DNA of 64,000 bases from JAJKIV01 sp036741775 (GTDB lineage: Bacteria; Gemmatimonadota; Gemmatimonadetes; Gemmatimonadales; Gemmatimonadaceae), in assembly GCA_036741775.1 (NCBI GenBank), contig DAINRQ010000005.1, forward strand, positions 1 through 64,000, in the 5' to 3' direction. The stretch's first letter is position 1. Every line of letters begins with the position of its first letter. Positions 38,075-48,448 of this stretch are shown here, piece after piece. The notes beneath the pieces are model-generated. The model was given only the letters and a program-made list of their open reading frames with translations, was not told the origin of the DNA and ran no database searches. Made by a program: the position numbers and the translations under genes.

Positions 38075-39670
38075 ATGTCGCGCGCGCCGCTCGACGCCAT
38101 CGTGATCGGGGCCGGGGCCAACGGGCTGGCCGCGGCGACGACGTTAGGCAGGGCAGGGAAGCGCGTGCTCATGCTCGACGCCGGCAACGCGCTGGGCGGG
38201 CTGTCGCGGACGGTGGAGTTCGCGCCCGGGTTCAACGCCGCCCCGCTCGGGCTCGATGCCGGATGGCTGCCGCCCGCCGTGGCGCGGGGCATGGGCATGG
38301 GCATCGGGGACGTCGCGGACGTGGATCCCGCCGTCGGCCTGTCGGTCGCCACCCTTGACAACGAGCTGCTCGCGCTGCCGTGCGACCCTCGCAAGGCCGC
38401 CGACCGCATTGCCGCGTTCTCGAAGCGGGATGCGGAGCGCTGGCCGGCATTCGTCGCGCGATTGCGGTCGCTCACCGGCTTCCTCGAGTCGCTCTACCAG
38501 CTGCCGCCGCCGGACGTGGACGCGGCATCGATCGGCGAGCTGGCACCGCTCGTGGGGCTCGGCCGGAAGTTCCGGGCGTTAGGCAGGTCGGGCATGACGG
38601 AGCTGCTCCGCGTCATGCCGATGGCGGTGCAGGATCTCGTGGACGAGTGGTTCGAGCACGAGACGGTGAAGGTCGCGGTGGCGGCTGGCGGCGTCGAGGA
38701 CATCCGCCAGGGACCGCGCTCGGGCGGGACCTCGTTCGTGCTGCTCCATCACCTCGTTGGCGCGCCCGTGGGGTCGGTACGCGCGCGCGGCTGGTGGCGT
38801 GAGGGGCCCGACGTGTTCACCCTTACCGCCGAGGCGCTTGCCCGAAAGGCCAACGTCGCCATCCGGCTCGGCGCGCGCGTGGAACGCATCACCATCCACG
38901 ATGATGCGGTCACGGGCGTCGTCCTCCCGGGCGGCGAGGAGATCCGTGCTCCGCTCGTGATCTCGACCGCCGACCCGGTCAGCACGCTGCTGGGGATGGT
39001 GGATCCGGTGTGGCTCGACCCCGAATTCCTGCACGCCGTCAAGCAGATCAAGATGCGCGGGTGTGCGGCCTACGTGATGTACGCGCTCGACCGCCTGCCT
39101 GACATGCGCGGTCTGAGCGATCCGAAGGCGGCGCTCGCGAGCCCGGTGACGCTCACGCCCGATACAGTGGCGCTCGAGCGGAGCTATGACGCGGCGAAAT
39201 ACGGGCGGGTGTCGGACCGGCTGCACGTCGAGTTCGCCGTGCCGTCGGTCCGGTGGCCGCGGCTGGCCCCGGAAGGGAAGCACGTGCTCGTCGCGAAAGC
39301 GCAGTACGCGCCGTTCGGCCTTCGCGACGGTGACGCCTGGGACGCGCCGCGCGCGAGCGCGCTCGCCGAGCGCGTCACGGCGGCGATCGCGTGCGTCAGC
39401 CCCCGGTTCAGCGACCACGTACGTGATGTGAGCGTGCTGACGCCGGCGGACCTCGCGGAGGACTATGGGCTCACGGAAGGCGCGGTCACGCATGGCGAGC
39501 TGACGCTCGACCAGATTCTTTTCATGCGGCCGGTGCCGGGGTGGGGTCGGTACGCAATGCCTGTGGCGGGACTCTACCTCGGCGGCACGGGCGCGCATCC
39601 CGGCCCGGGCGTCCTCGGGGCGGCGGGCTGGCTGGCGGCCCGCCAGGCCCTGAAGGCAGCGTCGCGTTAG
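38075..39670 (+). CDS. FAD-dependent oxidoreductase, phytoene desaturase/PYROXD2-like (second copy)
   Basis: The 531-residue product has DAIVIGAGANGLAAATTLGRAGKRV at the N-terminus, then LDAGNALGGLSRT, and GLYLGGTGAHPGPGVLGAAGWLA at the C-terminus. It is clearly paralogous to the preceding gene, with shared texts such as DLVDEWFEHETVK against DYLDEWFEFDPLK. Its ATG follows the preceding stop by one base. The two may form a heterodimer. Confidence 0.85.
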   Translation: MSRAPLDAIVIGAGANGLAAATTLGRAGKRVLMLDAGNALGGLSRTVEFAPGFNAAPLGLDAGWLPPAVARGMGMGIGDVADVDPAVGLSVATLDNELLALPCDPRKAADRIAAFSKRDAERWPAFVARLRSLTGFLESLYQLPPPDVDAASIGELAPLVGLGRKFRALGRSGMTELLRVMPMAVQDLVDEWFEHETVKVAVAAGGVEDIRQGPRSGGTSFVLLHHLVGAPVGSVRARGWWREGPDVFTLTAEALARKANVAIRLGARVERITIHDDAVTGVVLPGGEEIRAPLVISTADPVSTLLGMVDPVWLDPEFLHAVKQIKMRGCAAYVMYALDRLPDMRGLSDPKAALASPVTLTPDTVALERSYDAAKYGRVSDRLHVEFAVPSVRWPRLAPEGKHVLVAKAQYAPFGLRDGDAWDAPRASALAERVTAAIACVSPRFSDHVRDVSVLTPADLAEDYGLTEGAVTHGELTLDQILFMRPVPGWGRYAMPVAGLYLGGTGAHPGPGVLGAAGWLAARQALKAASR

Positions 39671-39680
39671 GGCCCCGCGC

Positions 39681-40802
39681 ATGACGACGTTTCACCGAAC
39701 GACGACGACGTACCAGACCGGTGCCCGCACCATGCCCGGTGAGTACTACACGTCTCCCGCGATCTTCGCCGAGGAGCAGGACCGCATCTTTGCACGGTCG
39801 TGGCACTGCGTGGGGCGCGCCAGCGCGCTCACGAACACGGGCGACTACGTCCTCCGGACCGTGGCCGGCGAATCGATCATCGTGCTTCGCGATCGGAGCG
39901 GAACGCTGCGGGCGCACTTCAACGTCTGTCGCCATCGAGGCACGCGACTCTGCGAGGCGGCATCGGGCCGGTTCTCCGAGACCATTCAATGTCCGTACCA
40001 CGCGTGGACCTACACGCTCGACGGCCGCCTCATCGGCGCGCCGCACATGAACGCGGTCGAGGGATTCGCCAAGAGCGACTACCCGTTGCATGCCGCGGGG
40101 CTGGCTGAGTGGGAAGGGTTCGTCTTCGTGAACGTCGCCGACGACGTAGCGTCGTTCGAGCAGACGTTCGCGTCGATGATCGGGCGTCTGTCGCGGTTTG
40201 CGCTGCCCTCGCTGGCCGTCGGCCACCGGGCGACCTACGAGGTCGAGGCGAACTGGAAGCTCGTCTTTCAGAACTACTCCGAGTGTCTGCACTGCCCGAC
40301 GATTCACCCCGAGCTGTCGGCCGTGCTGCCGTACCAGAGCGGGGCGAACGACCTGACCGAGGGGCCGTTTCTCGGCGGCTACATGGAGATCACCGAGCCT
40401 AACGAGAGCGCGACCATGAGCGGGCGCGCCTGCGGCCGGCTGCTCCACGACTCGCTTCCAATCGACGAGCGCCGGCGCGCGTACTACTACTCGCTCATGC
40501 CGAACATGCTGCTCAGCATCCACCCCGACTACGCGAACTACTACGTCGTGACGCCGCTCGCGGCCGACAGGACGCTCGTGGAGTCCGAGTGGATGTTCAA
40601 TCCCGACGGCGCGAGCGACGCGACATTCAACCCCGACGACGCCATCCGCTTCTGGGACGTCACGAACCGGCAGGACTGGCACATCGTCGAGCAGAGCCAG
40701 CTCGGGATCACGTCACGACGGTACGCGCCGGGCCCGTACTCGCCGCGCGAGTCCATCCCGGCGGCGTGGGACCGCGAGTACCTGCGCCAGATGGGACGTT
40801 AG
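39681..40802 (+). CDS. Rieske non-heme iron oxygenase, GbcA-like
   Basis: The 373-residue product has Rieske ligands C83xH85 and C104xxH107 (CRHRGTRLC, CPYHAW). Its mononuclear iron site is in NYSECLHCPTIHPEL (His204, His209), with an Asp near residue 335 (RQDWHIVEQ). The texts GEYYTSPAIFAEEQDRIFARSW and WHCVGRASAL resemble the oxygenase of glycine betaine demethylation and relatives acting on quaternary amines. No reductase gene is nearby, so it would need a distant partner. Together with the GcvT-like protein it suggests removal of N-methyl groups. Confidence 0.85.
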   Translation: MTTFHRTTTTYQTGARTMPGEYYTSPAIFAEEQDRIFARSWHCVGRASALTNTGDYVLRTVAGESIIVLRDRSGTLRAHFNVCRHRGTRLCEAASGRFSETIQCPYHAWTYTLDGRLIGAPHMNAVEGFAKSDYPLHAAGLAEWEGFVFVNVADDVASFEQTFASMIGRLSRFALPSLAVGHRATYEVEANWKLVFQNYSECLHCPTIHPELSAVLPYQSGANDLTEGPFLGGYMEITEPNESATMSGRACGRLLHDSLPIDERRRAYYYSLMPNMLLSIHPDYANYYVVTPLAADRTLVESEWMFNPDGASDATFNPDDAIRFWDVTNRQDWHIVEQSQLGITSRRYAPGPYSPRESIPAAWDREYLRQMGR

Positions 40803-40809
40803 GCCGAGG

Positions 40810-40870
40810 CATCCTTTCACCTCATCGGGGCACCGGACAGGACGCGGATGACGCGGAAACGGCCGGATGA
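40810..40870. repeat. Dispersed intergenic repeat, diverged copy
   Basis: catcctttcacctcatcggg and the following capped tract (ccggacaggacgcgg) match the two near-identical copies at 51557 and 53982 with many differences. The gene-free 279 bases to 41081 also contain gttccgaccggcccggg (from about 41011), found again near 51721. No gene is seen here. Confidence 0.6.
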
Positions 40871-41081
40871 CGGCCACGCGCGGACGCCTCGACGTGCGAC
40901 GAGCCTGAACTGAAAAGGGAACGGCCGCCCGGGACGCCAACGTCCCCACGGGCGGTTCCCCGATTCCCCGAATTCCGGCCGTTTCCGCGTCAATCCGTTC
41001 AATCGTAGTTCCGACCGGCCCGGGCGTGCCGGACGGTAGGCGCGCGAGCCGTTGGACCCGCGCTTGCTGCTTCGTGGGTCG

Positions 41082-42716
41082 ATGCGCATGCACCGACTTC
41101 TGCTCGCCCTCACGCTCGTGTGGGCCCAGGTCACATGGGCCCAGGTGAATGCGACCGCGCAGGACTCGCCGCAGTCCCCCCGCGCGGCGATGCAGCAGTT
41201 CCTGCAGTACGCGTCGCGAGGCGACTACGCCGCGGCCGCCCAGTTCCTGCTGGTCGACGCGCGCGACGCGCCCCGCCGCGCCGAGATCGCCCAGCGCGTG
41301 TACGAGGTCATTCGGCGCCGGATCGTCATTGATCTGGACAGCGTGTCGCCACTGCCGGAAGGCGACACGGCGGACGTCGAGCCGCCGCTCCAGGACCGTG
41401 TCGGGACGATGTACGGCCGCGGAGGCGACACCACGCGCCCGCTCGCGCTCGTGCGGACAATGCAGGGCGGCCAACCGCGCTGGGTGATCAGTGCCGCGTC
41501 GGTCGCACGGCTCGACGCGGCTTACTCGACCCTCACTCGCTCGTGGACGACCGGGCGGCTTCCGGAGGTACTGCTCGAGCCCGGTCCCTTCGGCGTCCCC
41601 CGATGGAAGTGGATTGGCGGCATCCTCGGTGTGCCGCTGGCGTGGGTTGTCGCACTGATCCTCGGCGCGGTGCTCCGCTACATCGTGCTGGCGATTGCCC
41701 GCAGGACGCAGGTGACGTGGGATGACGAGCTCATCGACCGGCTGCGCGGTCCCGTCCGCCTCTTCCTGGTATCGATCCTCACCGTCCCGGTCCTGATTCT
41801 CCTGGAGCTCGAGGCGAACACGACGGCGATGGTGTGGCGGACCCTGCGCGGCATCACGATCGTCGCGGTGTTCTGGATGCTCCTGCGCGGGATCGGCATG
41901 GCGCAGGATCATCTCGCGCGAATGGCATGGGCGTCGGACCGAACCAACGCCCAGACGATCGTGCCGCTCATCGGCCGTTCGCTGCGGCTCGGGCTCGGAC
42001 TCGTAGCGTTGCTCGTCGTGTTCTCCGAGCTCGGGTATCCCGCGACGACGCTGCTCGCAGGACTCGGCATCGGCGGCATCGTCGTCGCGCTCGCCGCTCA
42101 GAAGACGGTGGAGAACCTCTTCGGCTCGGTCACACTCGCGGCCGACCGCGTTATGCGAGTCGGTGACTGGGTGAAGTTCGAGGACGTCCAGGGCACGGTC
42201 GAACGGATCGGCCTTCGCTCCACGCACGTCCGCACACTCGACCGCACCGTCATCAAGGTGCCTAACGGGCGCCTGGCCGACCTCCGCATCGAATCGTTCG
42301 GTGAGCGCGATCGGATTCGCTTTTTCACCACCATCCGCCTCGTGTACGGGTCCACCGCGACGCAGGTCAGGACGGTGATCCGTGATATCGAGGCGCTGCT
42401 CACGTCGCACCCCCGCACGTGGCGCGAAGGGATCGCGGTGCGCCTGGTCACGCTCGGCGACTACAGCTTCGACATCAACGTGAACGCCTGGTTCGCCACC
42501 ACGAACTTCGGGGAGTTCGAGGTGATCCGTCAGGACGTGCTGCTTGCCATCATGGAGATCGTCGAACGGGCGGGGACTCGCCTTGCCGTGCCAATGCAGG
42601 TTCTGCAGATCGCGCAGGACGGCAGAGGACGTGACGCGCCGGTGACGATTCGCGGTGACCGCACGGCGAGCCAGGCGGGCGAACCCGGGACAGCGCCGAG
42701 TGTCGCGGATCGCTAG
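41082..42716 (+). CDS. Mechanosensitive ion channel protein (MscS family)
   Basis: The product is about 544 residues from ATG 41082 with a signal peptide (LLLALTLVWAQVTWAQ) and a periplasmic region of about 130 residues. Four or five membrane helices follow, including LLVVFSELGYPATTLLAGLGI. The MscS pore and beta domain are at about 330-420 (GIGGIVVALAAQKTVENLFGS, DRVMRVGDWVKFEDVQGTVE, RTLDRTVIKVPNGRL). It is an inner-membrane osmotic channel. It is not obviously linked to the neighbouring clusters. Confidence 0.9.
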   Translation: MRMHRLLLALTLVWAQVTWAQVNATAQDSPQSPRAAMQQFLQYASRGDYAAAAQFLLVDARDAPRRAEIAQRVYEVIRRRIVIDLDSVSPLPEGDTADVEPPLQDRVGTMYGRGGDTTRPLALVRTMQGGQPRWVISAASVARLDAAYSTLTRSWTTGRLPEVLLEPGPFGVPRWKWIGGILGVPLAWVVALILGAVLRYIVLAIARRTQVTWDDELIDRLRGPVRLFLVSILTVPVLILLELEANTTAMVWRTLRGITIVAVFWMLLRGIGMAQDHLARMAWASDRTNAQTIVPLIGRSLRLGLGLVALLVVFSELGYPATTLLAGLGIGGIVVALAAQKTVENLFGSVTLAADRVMRVGDWVKFEDVQGTVERIGLRSTHVRTLDRTVIKVPNGRLADLRIESFGERDRIRFFTTIRLVYGSTATQVRTVIRDIEALLTSHPRTWREGIAVRLVTLGDYSFDINVNAWFATTNFGEFEVIRQDVLLAIMEIVERAGTRLAVPMQVLQIAQDGRGRDAPVTIRGDRTASQAGEPGTAPSVADR

Positions 42717-42822
42717 CCGACCAGGGGGGGATCGCATCGGCGGTTCGACTCTCCGGGGGGTGCACGGCGTACCGTTTGCTCATCGCTGCACTCCAACGAT
42801 CCCACATCGCCGGAAGGGGCCC

Positions 42823-44034
42823 ATGCGTCTCGTCTCGTCGTCGTGCCCGCGATCATCGGCACTCGTCGCGCTCGTGTGCCTGTCATCGTCCGCGCTCTTC
42901 GCGCAGCAGGAGGTGCGGCTCGGGAGCGACGCGAGCCTCACCATCAGCGGAATCCTGAGCGGGACGCTGTTCATGCAGGACGCCCGCTTCGGGCTTGGTA
43001 ACGGCCAACAGGCCAACTTCGTCCAGACGGAGCTTGCGGACTGGTGGCATGGTGGCGACGTGCGGAACACGCGGCTCACGTTCGGATTCCGCGGGCCACG
43101 GATGGGGAGCGGCTGGCGAGCCGGCGCGACGCTCGAGGCCGACTTCTTCGGCCCGTTCAGCGGGACCGGGAATTTCTCGGACGAGCAACCCACGCCTCGG
43201 CTGAGGCTGGCGTATGCCGACCTAACGAATGGCTCCACCACGCTCCGCGTCGGTCAGGCGTGGTCCCTCCTGCTCGGGAACATCCCCGTATCGACATCGC
43301 ACATTGGATTCCCGCTCGGGTGGGGCTCCGGCGGATTCATCGGCTGGCGATTCCCGGGCGTCTTTCTCATCCAGTCACTGACCGACACCGCGGCGTCCGT
43401 TCGCGCACGGCTTTCGGTTGCGGCGATGCGCGGCTCGTGGTCGGACGAGCCGGCCCCTGACCAGCCGAGTGCGGGCGAGGCCGGCACGCCTCAGCTCGAG
43501 GCGGCGTTGAACCTCGACGGGCGTTTCACCGGCGGCACGTGGGGGACGTATCTCGCCGGCCATTGGGACCGCAAGGACCTGAACGGTGTGCGGAACGAAG
43601 GGGCGCCGGAGCCCGCCGAGAACGACCTCGACAGTTGGGCTGTCCAAGGTGGCCTTCGTATCCAGAGCGGCGTTATCACCCTCCATGGCAACGCGTACAC
43701 CGGGAAGGCGATGGGCCATCAGTTCGCCCACGTCATCCAGTTCGGTGACATCGAAGGCTGGGGCGCCTGGGCACAGGTCGGGATCGACTTCACGCGCCAT
43801 TGGGGATTGTGGGCGTATTACGGCATGGACAACCCGGACGATGATGACGTCCGCGCGAGCAATAGCGATCGGCTCGCGAGCTGGCTCTTCGTGCCAATGC
43901 TTCGGTTCCGATCCGGGCCGTACTCGCTCGGTCTCGAGTGGCTGCACAACACGACCGACTACGCGATCGGTGCCGGCGCGAGCGAGGAGCGGAAAGGCAA
44001 CCAGATCCTGTTCAGTACGAGGTTCGATTTCTAG
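42823..44034 (+). CDS. Outer-membrane porin (DcaP-like)
   Basis: The 403-residue product starts at ATG 42823 behind ggaagggg with a signal peptide (VALVCLSSSALFAQQ). The rest alternates as a beta-barrel (TRLTFGFRGPRMGSGWRAGATLEADFFG, LRLAYADLTNGSTTLRVGQAW) and ends with the outer-membrane terminal Phe in LFSTRFDF. The text and length suit DcaP-type trimeric porins. The substrate is unknown. Confidence 0.75.
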   Translation: MRLVSSSCPRSSALVALVCLSSSALFAQQEVRLGSDASLTISGILSGTLFMQDARFGLGNGQQANFVQTELADWWHGGDVRNTRLTFGFRGPRMGSGWRAGATLEADFFGPFSGTGNFSDEQPTPRLRLAYADLTNGSTTLRVGQAWSLLLGNIPVSTSHIGFPLGWGSGGFIGWRFPGVFLIQSLTDTAASVRARLSVAAMRGSWSDEPAPDQPSAGEAGTPQLEAALNLDGRFTGGTWGTYLAGHWDRKDLNGVRNEGAPEPAENDLDSWAVQGGLRIQSGVITLHGNAYTGKAMGHQFAHVIQFGDIEGWGAWAQVGIDFTRHWGLWAYYGMDNPDDDDVRASNSDRLASWLFVPMLRFRSGPYSLGLEWLHNTTDYAIGAGASEERKGNQILFSTRFDF

Positions 44035-44061
44035 CGCGGCTCGCGCGAACCGCGAACCGCG

Positions 44062-44084
44062 CAGCTATCAGCCATCAGCTTTGC
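44062..44084 (+). repeat. Short copy of the AGCTATC repeat
   Basis: cagctatcagccatcagct followed by ttgcc resembles one arm of the inverted repeat at 35099-35219. It lies between the porin and the formate dehydrogenase operon. Confidence 0.5.
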
Positions 44085-44210
44085 CACCAGCCCCGGCTTC
44101 GATCACCGATTCCCGATAGAGGCACGAAAATAGCTGCGGTATCGACAATCACGGCCGGTCTCAACATGTTCTTGATAGCGGTCGTGTGACATCCGCCCGG
44201 AGTGTCTCGT

Positions 44211-47200
44211 ATGGACGTTTCGCGTCGCGAATTCCTTCGCTACTCCGCCGGTGCGGGGACCGCGCTCGGGGGGTTGGTCGGCCTCGGGCTGACGCTCGCG
44301 CCCGCGCGCGCAAAGGCGCAGCTTCTCCGCATCAAGGACAGCCGCAGCGTCCCGAGCATCTGCCCGTTCTGCTCCGTGGGCTGCGGGACGCTGATCCACG
44401 TGAAGGACGGTCGGCTCATCAACATCGAGGGCGATCCGCGAAGCCCGCATAACGAGGGCACGCTCTGTCCGAAGGGCGCGGCGATCTACCAGCTCCACGT
44501 GAACCCGAACCGCCCGACGCGCGTGCTGCACCGCAAGCCGGGTGCGACGGGTTGGGAAGAGGTGGAGCTCGACTGGGCGATGGACCGGGTCGCGGAGCTG
44601 GTCAGGAAAACGCGCGACGAGACGTTCATCGAGCAGCTGCCTAACGGCAAGCGCGTGAACATGACCCCGGCGATCTTCGCGCTGGGCGGCGCCACGCTCG
44701 ACAACGAGTTCAACCACGTCGCTCAGAAGTTCTGTCGGGGGCTCGGAATCGTCGCGATAGAAAATCAGGCCAGGATATGACACAGCTCTAGCGTCCCCGG
44801 TCTGGGGACACGGCTTGGTCGCGGCGCGGCGACGACCTATCCGCGCAATCTCGAGCAGACCGACTGTCTGATCATCATGGGCTCCAACATGGCCGAGTGC
44901 CATCCGGTCGCGTTCCGGTGGCCCATGAAGGCCAAGATGAACGGAGCCAAGCTGATCCACGTGGACCCGCGGTTCACGCGAACCAGCGCGACGTGCGACA
45001 TCCACGCGCCGATCCGCGCCGGCAGCGACATCGCCTTCCTCGGTGGGCTCGTCAACTACGTCATCAACAGCGAGCGCTGGAACTCGGATCCATTCTTCCG
45101 GGATTACGTCGCGAACTATACGAACGCCACGACGATCATCGACGAGGGATTCAGGGACACCGAGGACCTCGAGGGCGTGTTCTCCGGCCTCATGCAGTAC
45201 ACGGAGCGCCCCGAGTGGCCGTACAACGCGTTCACCGGACAGTACGATCCGGCAACGTGGCAGTACGCGGGCACCGCCATCGGCGAGCAGGGGCGCGCTG
45301 CGGCGACGGCGCAGTCCGGCGAGCAGCGTGTGCCGTCGGGCCAGCAGCCACAGCCCCGCCCGGGCGAAGCGCAGACGACACCCGCTGGCACTGGCGCCGC
45401 CGCGGCCGGGACCACTCGCATGGGCCCGCCGTTCGATCAACTCGTACAGTCGCTGCTCAAGCCCGCGCCGCGCCGAGACATGACGATGCAGGACCCGCGA
45501 TGCGTCCTGCAGATCGTGAAGCGGCACTTCTCGCGGTACACGCCCGAAGTGGTCGAGCAGATCACCGGGTGCCCTCGGCAGAAGTTCCTGCAGGTGGCCG
45601 AAACCCTCCTGCAGAACTCCGGGCGCGATCGCACGTCGGCGTTCGCGTACGCGGTCGCCTGGACTCAGCACACGACCGGTGTCCAGATCATCGGATGCGC
45701 GGCACTCCTTCAGCTCCTGTTAGGCAACTTCGGGCGTCCCGGCGGCGGGATCATGGCGCTCCGCGGGCACGCGGCCATCCAGGGCTCCACGGACGTGCCT
45801 ACGCTGTACCACAGCATCCACGGGTACATGCCGGCGCCGACGGCGCTCAAGCGGCACGACACGCTGCGTGACTACCTGACGACCGAGACCCTGCCGACAG
45901 GCTACTGGGCGAACATGCCCAAGTTCGTGGTGTCGTACCTGAAATCGATGTATGGCGTGGCCGCGACGCCGGAGAACGACTTCGGCTACGACTGGCACCC
46001 GAAGATCCTCGGCGACCACTCGCACATGGCGGTCATGGCCGCGATGGAAGAGGGAAAGATCCGCGGCATGCTCTGCGTGGGTCAGAACCCGGCGACCTCA
46101 CTCAACGGCTCATCGCAGCGGCGTGCAATGCGCAAGCTCGAGTGGCTCGTCGTCAAGGACAACTGGCTCACCGAGACGGCCACTCAGTGGTACTCGGCGC
46201 CAGAGATCACCGACGGGGACGTGAAGGTCGAAGACATCAAGACCGAAGTCTTCTTCTTCCCCGCCACCCAGATCGCGGAATACCAGGGAAGCTTCACGAA
46301 CACGCAACGGATGTTGCAGTGGCATCACAAGGCGGTGGATCCGCCGGGCGACTGCCGCACCGACACCTGGTTCTACTATCAGCTTGGTAAACGCCTCAAG
46401 GCGGCGTACGCCAACAGCGCGCTTCCGCGGGACCAGGGGTGGAAGAATCTCACGTGGGACTACGACCCTGACCCCGGCTCGACGCATACCGGTCCGCCGG
46501 GCGAAGCCGACGAGCTCAAAGTCCTGAAGGAGATCAACGGTTACTACACGGACGACCCCGGCCGGCATCTCGCCGGGTTCGGCGAGCTCAAGGACGACGG
46601 ATCGACGGTGTGCGCGTCGTGGATCTATTGCGGCTGCTATCCCGCGCCGGACCGGAACCTCACGGCGGGGCGCGAGCCCGATCCGCCGGGCGCGCCCGGC
46701 GCGCACCTGCGCTGGGGGTGGGCATGGCCGGCGAACCGCCGCGTCCTCTACAACCGCGCCTCGGCCGACCTTGCCGGGAATCCGTGGAGCGAGCGCAAGC
46801 GGTGGATCTGGTGGGATGGGGGAGCGGCGAACCCGCCTAACGCGCAGACCGGTGCGCGAACGCCGGCGGGACGGTGGGTGGGGTACGACGTGCCGGACTT
46901 CGCGGGCACCAAAGCACCGAACGCGCCTGCGCGACAGGGTGCATTGGGTCTCGATGCGCTCTCTGGCACCGACGCGTTCATCATGAAGGGCGACGGCAGG
47001 GGGTGGCTGTTCGTCCCGACGGGCCTGGTGGATGGGCCGTTGCCCACGCACTACGAGCCGCTCGAGTCTCCCGTGCAGAACCTGCTCTATCCCAAGCAGC
47101 AGGTGAATCCGGTGCACAAGCACTGGGCGCGTGACAAGGAATACAACCAGCTCGTGAAAGCCGGCGACACGCGCTTCCCGCACGTCATCACGACGTACCG

Positions 47201-47564
47201 ACTGACGGAGCACTATCTGGCCGGCGCGATGAGTCGCTGGCTGCCGTGGCTGGCGGAGCTTCAGCCCGAGCTGTTCATCGAGCTGGGCCGAGCGCTCGCG
47301 GAGGAGAAGGGGATCAGCAATCTCGACCGCGTGCGCGTCACGACGCCGCGCTCGTCGATCACGGCGAAAGCGCTGGTCACCGACCGGATTGGCGTGATGA
47401 ACATCGCGGGCAAACGCGTGCATCACGTCGGGATGCCGTGGCACTGGGGGTGGGCCGGGCTGAGTACCGGCGACGTGGTGAACGACCTCACGGCGTGGAT
47501 CGGCGACGCGAACGTCTCGATGCACGAGGGCAAGTCGTTCCTCTGCAACGTGGAGAAGGACTGA
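44211..47564 (+). CDS. fdnG: Formate dehydrogenase catalytic subunit containing selenocysteine
   Basis: The frame runs from ATG 44211 through an in-frame TGA at 44778-44780 to 47564, giving 1117 residues with selenocysteine at 190 in NQARI-U-HSS, the position and context of Sec in E. coli FdnG. A twin-arginine signal (SRREFLR) and a 4Fe-4S site (C51, C54, C58, C86) precede it. The molybdopterin regions are normal (MGSNMAECHPVAFRW, GNFGRPGGGIMALRGHA, GQNPATSLNG). A Pro/Gln-rich insert lies at about 364-404. The product is exported by Tat and oxidises formate in the periplasm. The TGA is not a pseudogene stop because coding continues in frame at full conservation. Confidence 0.92.
44781..44815 (+). 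promoter_or_regulatory. SECIS hairpin for selenocysteine insertion
   Basis: Directly after the UGA, GTCCCC (44793-44798), loop GGTCT (44799-44803) and GGGGAC (44804-44809) form a perfect 6-bp stem. The loop motif GGUCU is the one bound by SelB in E. coli fdhF, and it starts 18 bases after the UGA, the same spacing I recall for fdhF. A lower stem may add AGC 44790-44792 with GCT 44813-44815. Confidence 0.88.
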
Positions 47565-48397
47565 TGGCAGAAGCTATGGGCTTCTTCACCGACACCACCG
47601 TCTGCATCGGGTGCAAGGCGTGCGAGGTCGCGTGCAAGAACTGGAACCAGCTTCCCGCGCGTGACGGCGGGCAGCCGGAGATGAGCGGGCAGAGTTACGA
47701 CAATACGCTCCGTCTGAGCGGCGACACGTGGCGCCACGTCAAGTTCGTCGAGCAGTTCGACTCGCCGTACAACGGGCGCTGGCTCATGCTGTCGGACGTC
47801 TGCAAGCACTGCGTCCAGGCGGGGTGTCTCGAGGTATGCCCCACGGGCGCCATCATCAGGACGGAGTTCGACACCGTCGTCATCCAGTCCGACGTGTGCA
47901 ACGGCTGTCGCGCATGTATTGGCGCGTGCCCGTTCGGCGTCATCGACATCAACGAAGTGTCGGGCACGGCGCAGAAGTGCACGCTGTGCTACGACCGTAT
48001 GAGCGTGGGGCTCGAGCCCGCGTGCTCCAAGGCATGCCCCACGGACTCGATCCAGTTCGGCCCGATCGAGGAGCTCCGCAAGCGCGCGAACGTGCGCGTC
48101 GAACAGCTCAAGGCAGCGGGTGAATCACGGGCGCGCCTCTACGGTGCGGACCCCGAGGGCCCGTTAGGTGGATTGAATGCGTTCTTCCTCCTCGTGGACG
48201 AGCCCGAGGTGTACGGCCTGCCGCCGGATCCCGGGCTGCCATCCCGTAACCTGACGTCGAGCGCGGCGATGTCGGCTGTCGGCGCGGCGGTGGTGGGTGC
48301 CGTCGGGCTGGTGACACTGCGCCACAACCGAATGAAAGACGTGGCCGAAGCCGAGGGGCGACCCGCCGACAACGCCGAACGCAAACCAGACCCCTGA
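47564..48397 (+). CDS. fdhB: Formate dehydrogenase iron-sulfur subunit
   Basis: The 277-residue product has four 4Fe-4S clusters' worth of cysteine motifs (CIGCKACEVACKNW, CKHCVQAGCLEVCPTG, CNGCRACIGACPFG, CTLCYDRMSVGLEPACSKACP). A C-terminal membrane anchor (SAVGAAVVGAVGLVTL) follows. It carries electrons from the Sec-molybdopterin subunit to the membrane anchor. The ATG overlaps the previous stop (TGATG), so the genes are coupled. Confidence 0.92.
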   Translation: MAEAMGFFTDTTVCIGCKACEVACKNWNQLPARDGGQPEMSGQSYDNTLRLSGDTWRHVKFVEQFDSPYNGRWLMLSDVCKHCVQAGCLEVCPTGAIIRTEFDTVVIQSDVCNGCRACIGACPFGVIDINEVSGTAQKCTLCYDRMSVGLEPACSKACPTDSIQFGPIEELRKRANVRVEQLKAAGESRARLYGADPEGPLGGLNAFFLLVDEPEVYGLPPDPGLPSRNLTSSAAMSAVGAAVVGAVGLVTLRHNRMKDVAEAEGRPADNAERKPDP

Positions 48398-48448
48398 CCG
48401 CGTCCCGGTTCCCGCTTCCTGTCGATCCCGACTCCCGATTCCCGATGC

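Noticed and set aside
36427..39670. Carotenoid biosynthesis (CrtI) pair
   Set aside because: The two flavoproteins are PYROXD2-like and no crtB, crtE or other carotenoid gene is present.
44202..44780. Formate dehydrogenase gene as a pseudogene cut by TGA
   Set aside because: The TGA is at the invariant selenocysteine position, coding continues in the same frame at full conservation to 47564, and a SECIS hairpin follows.
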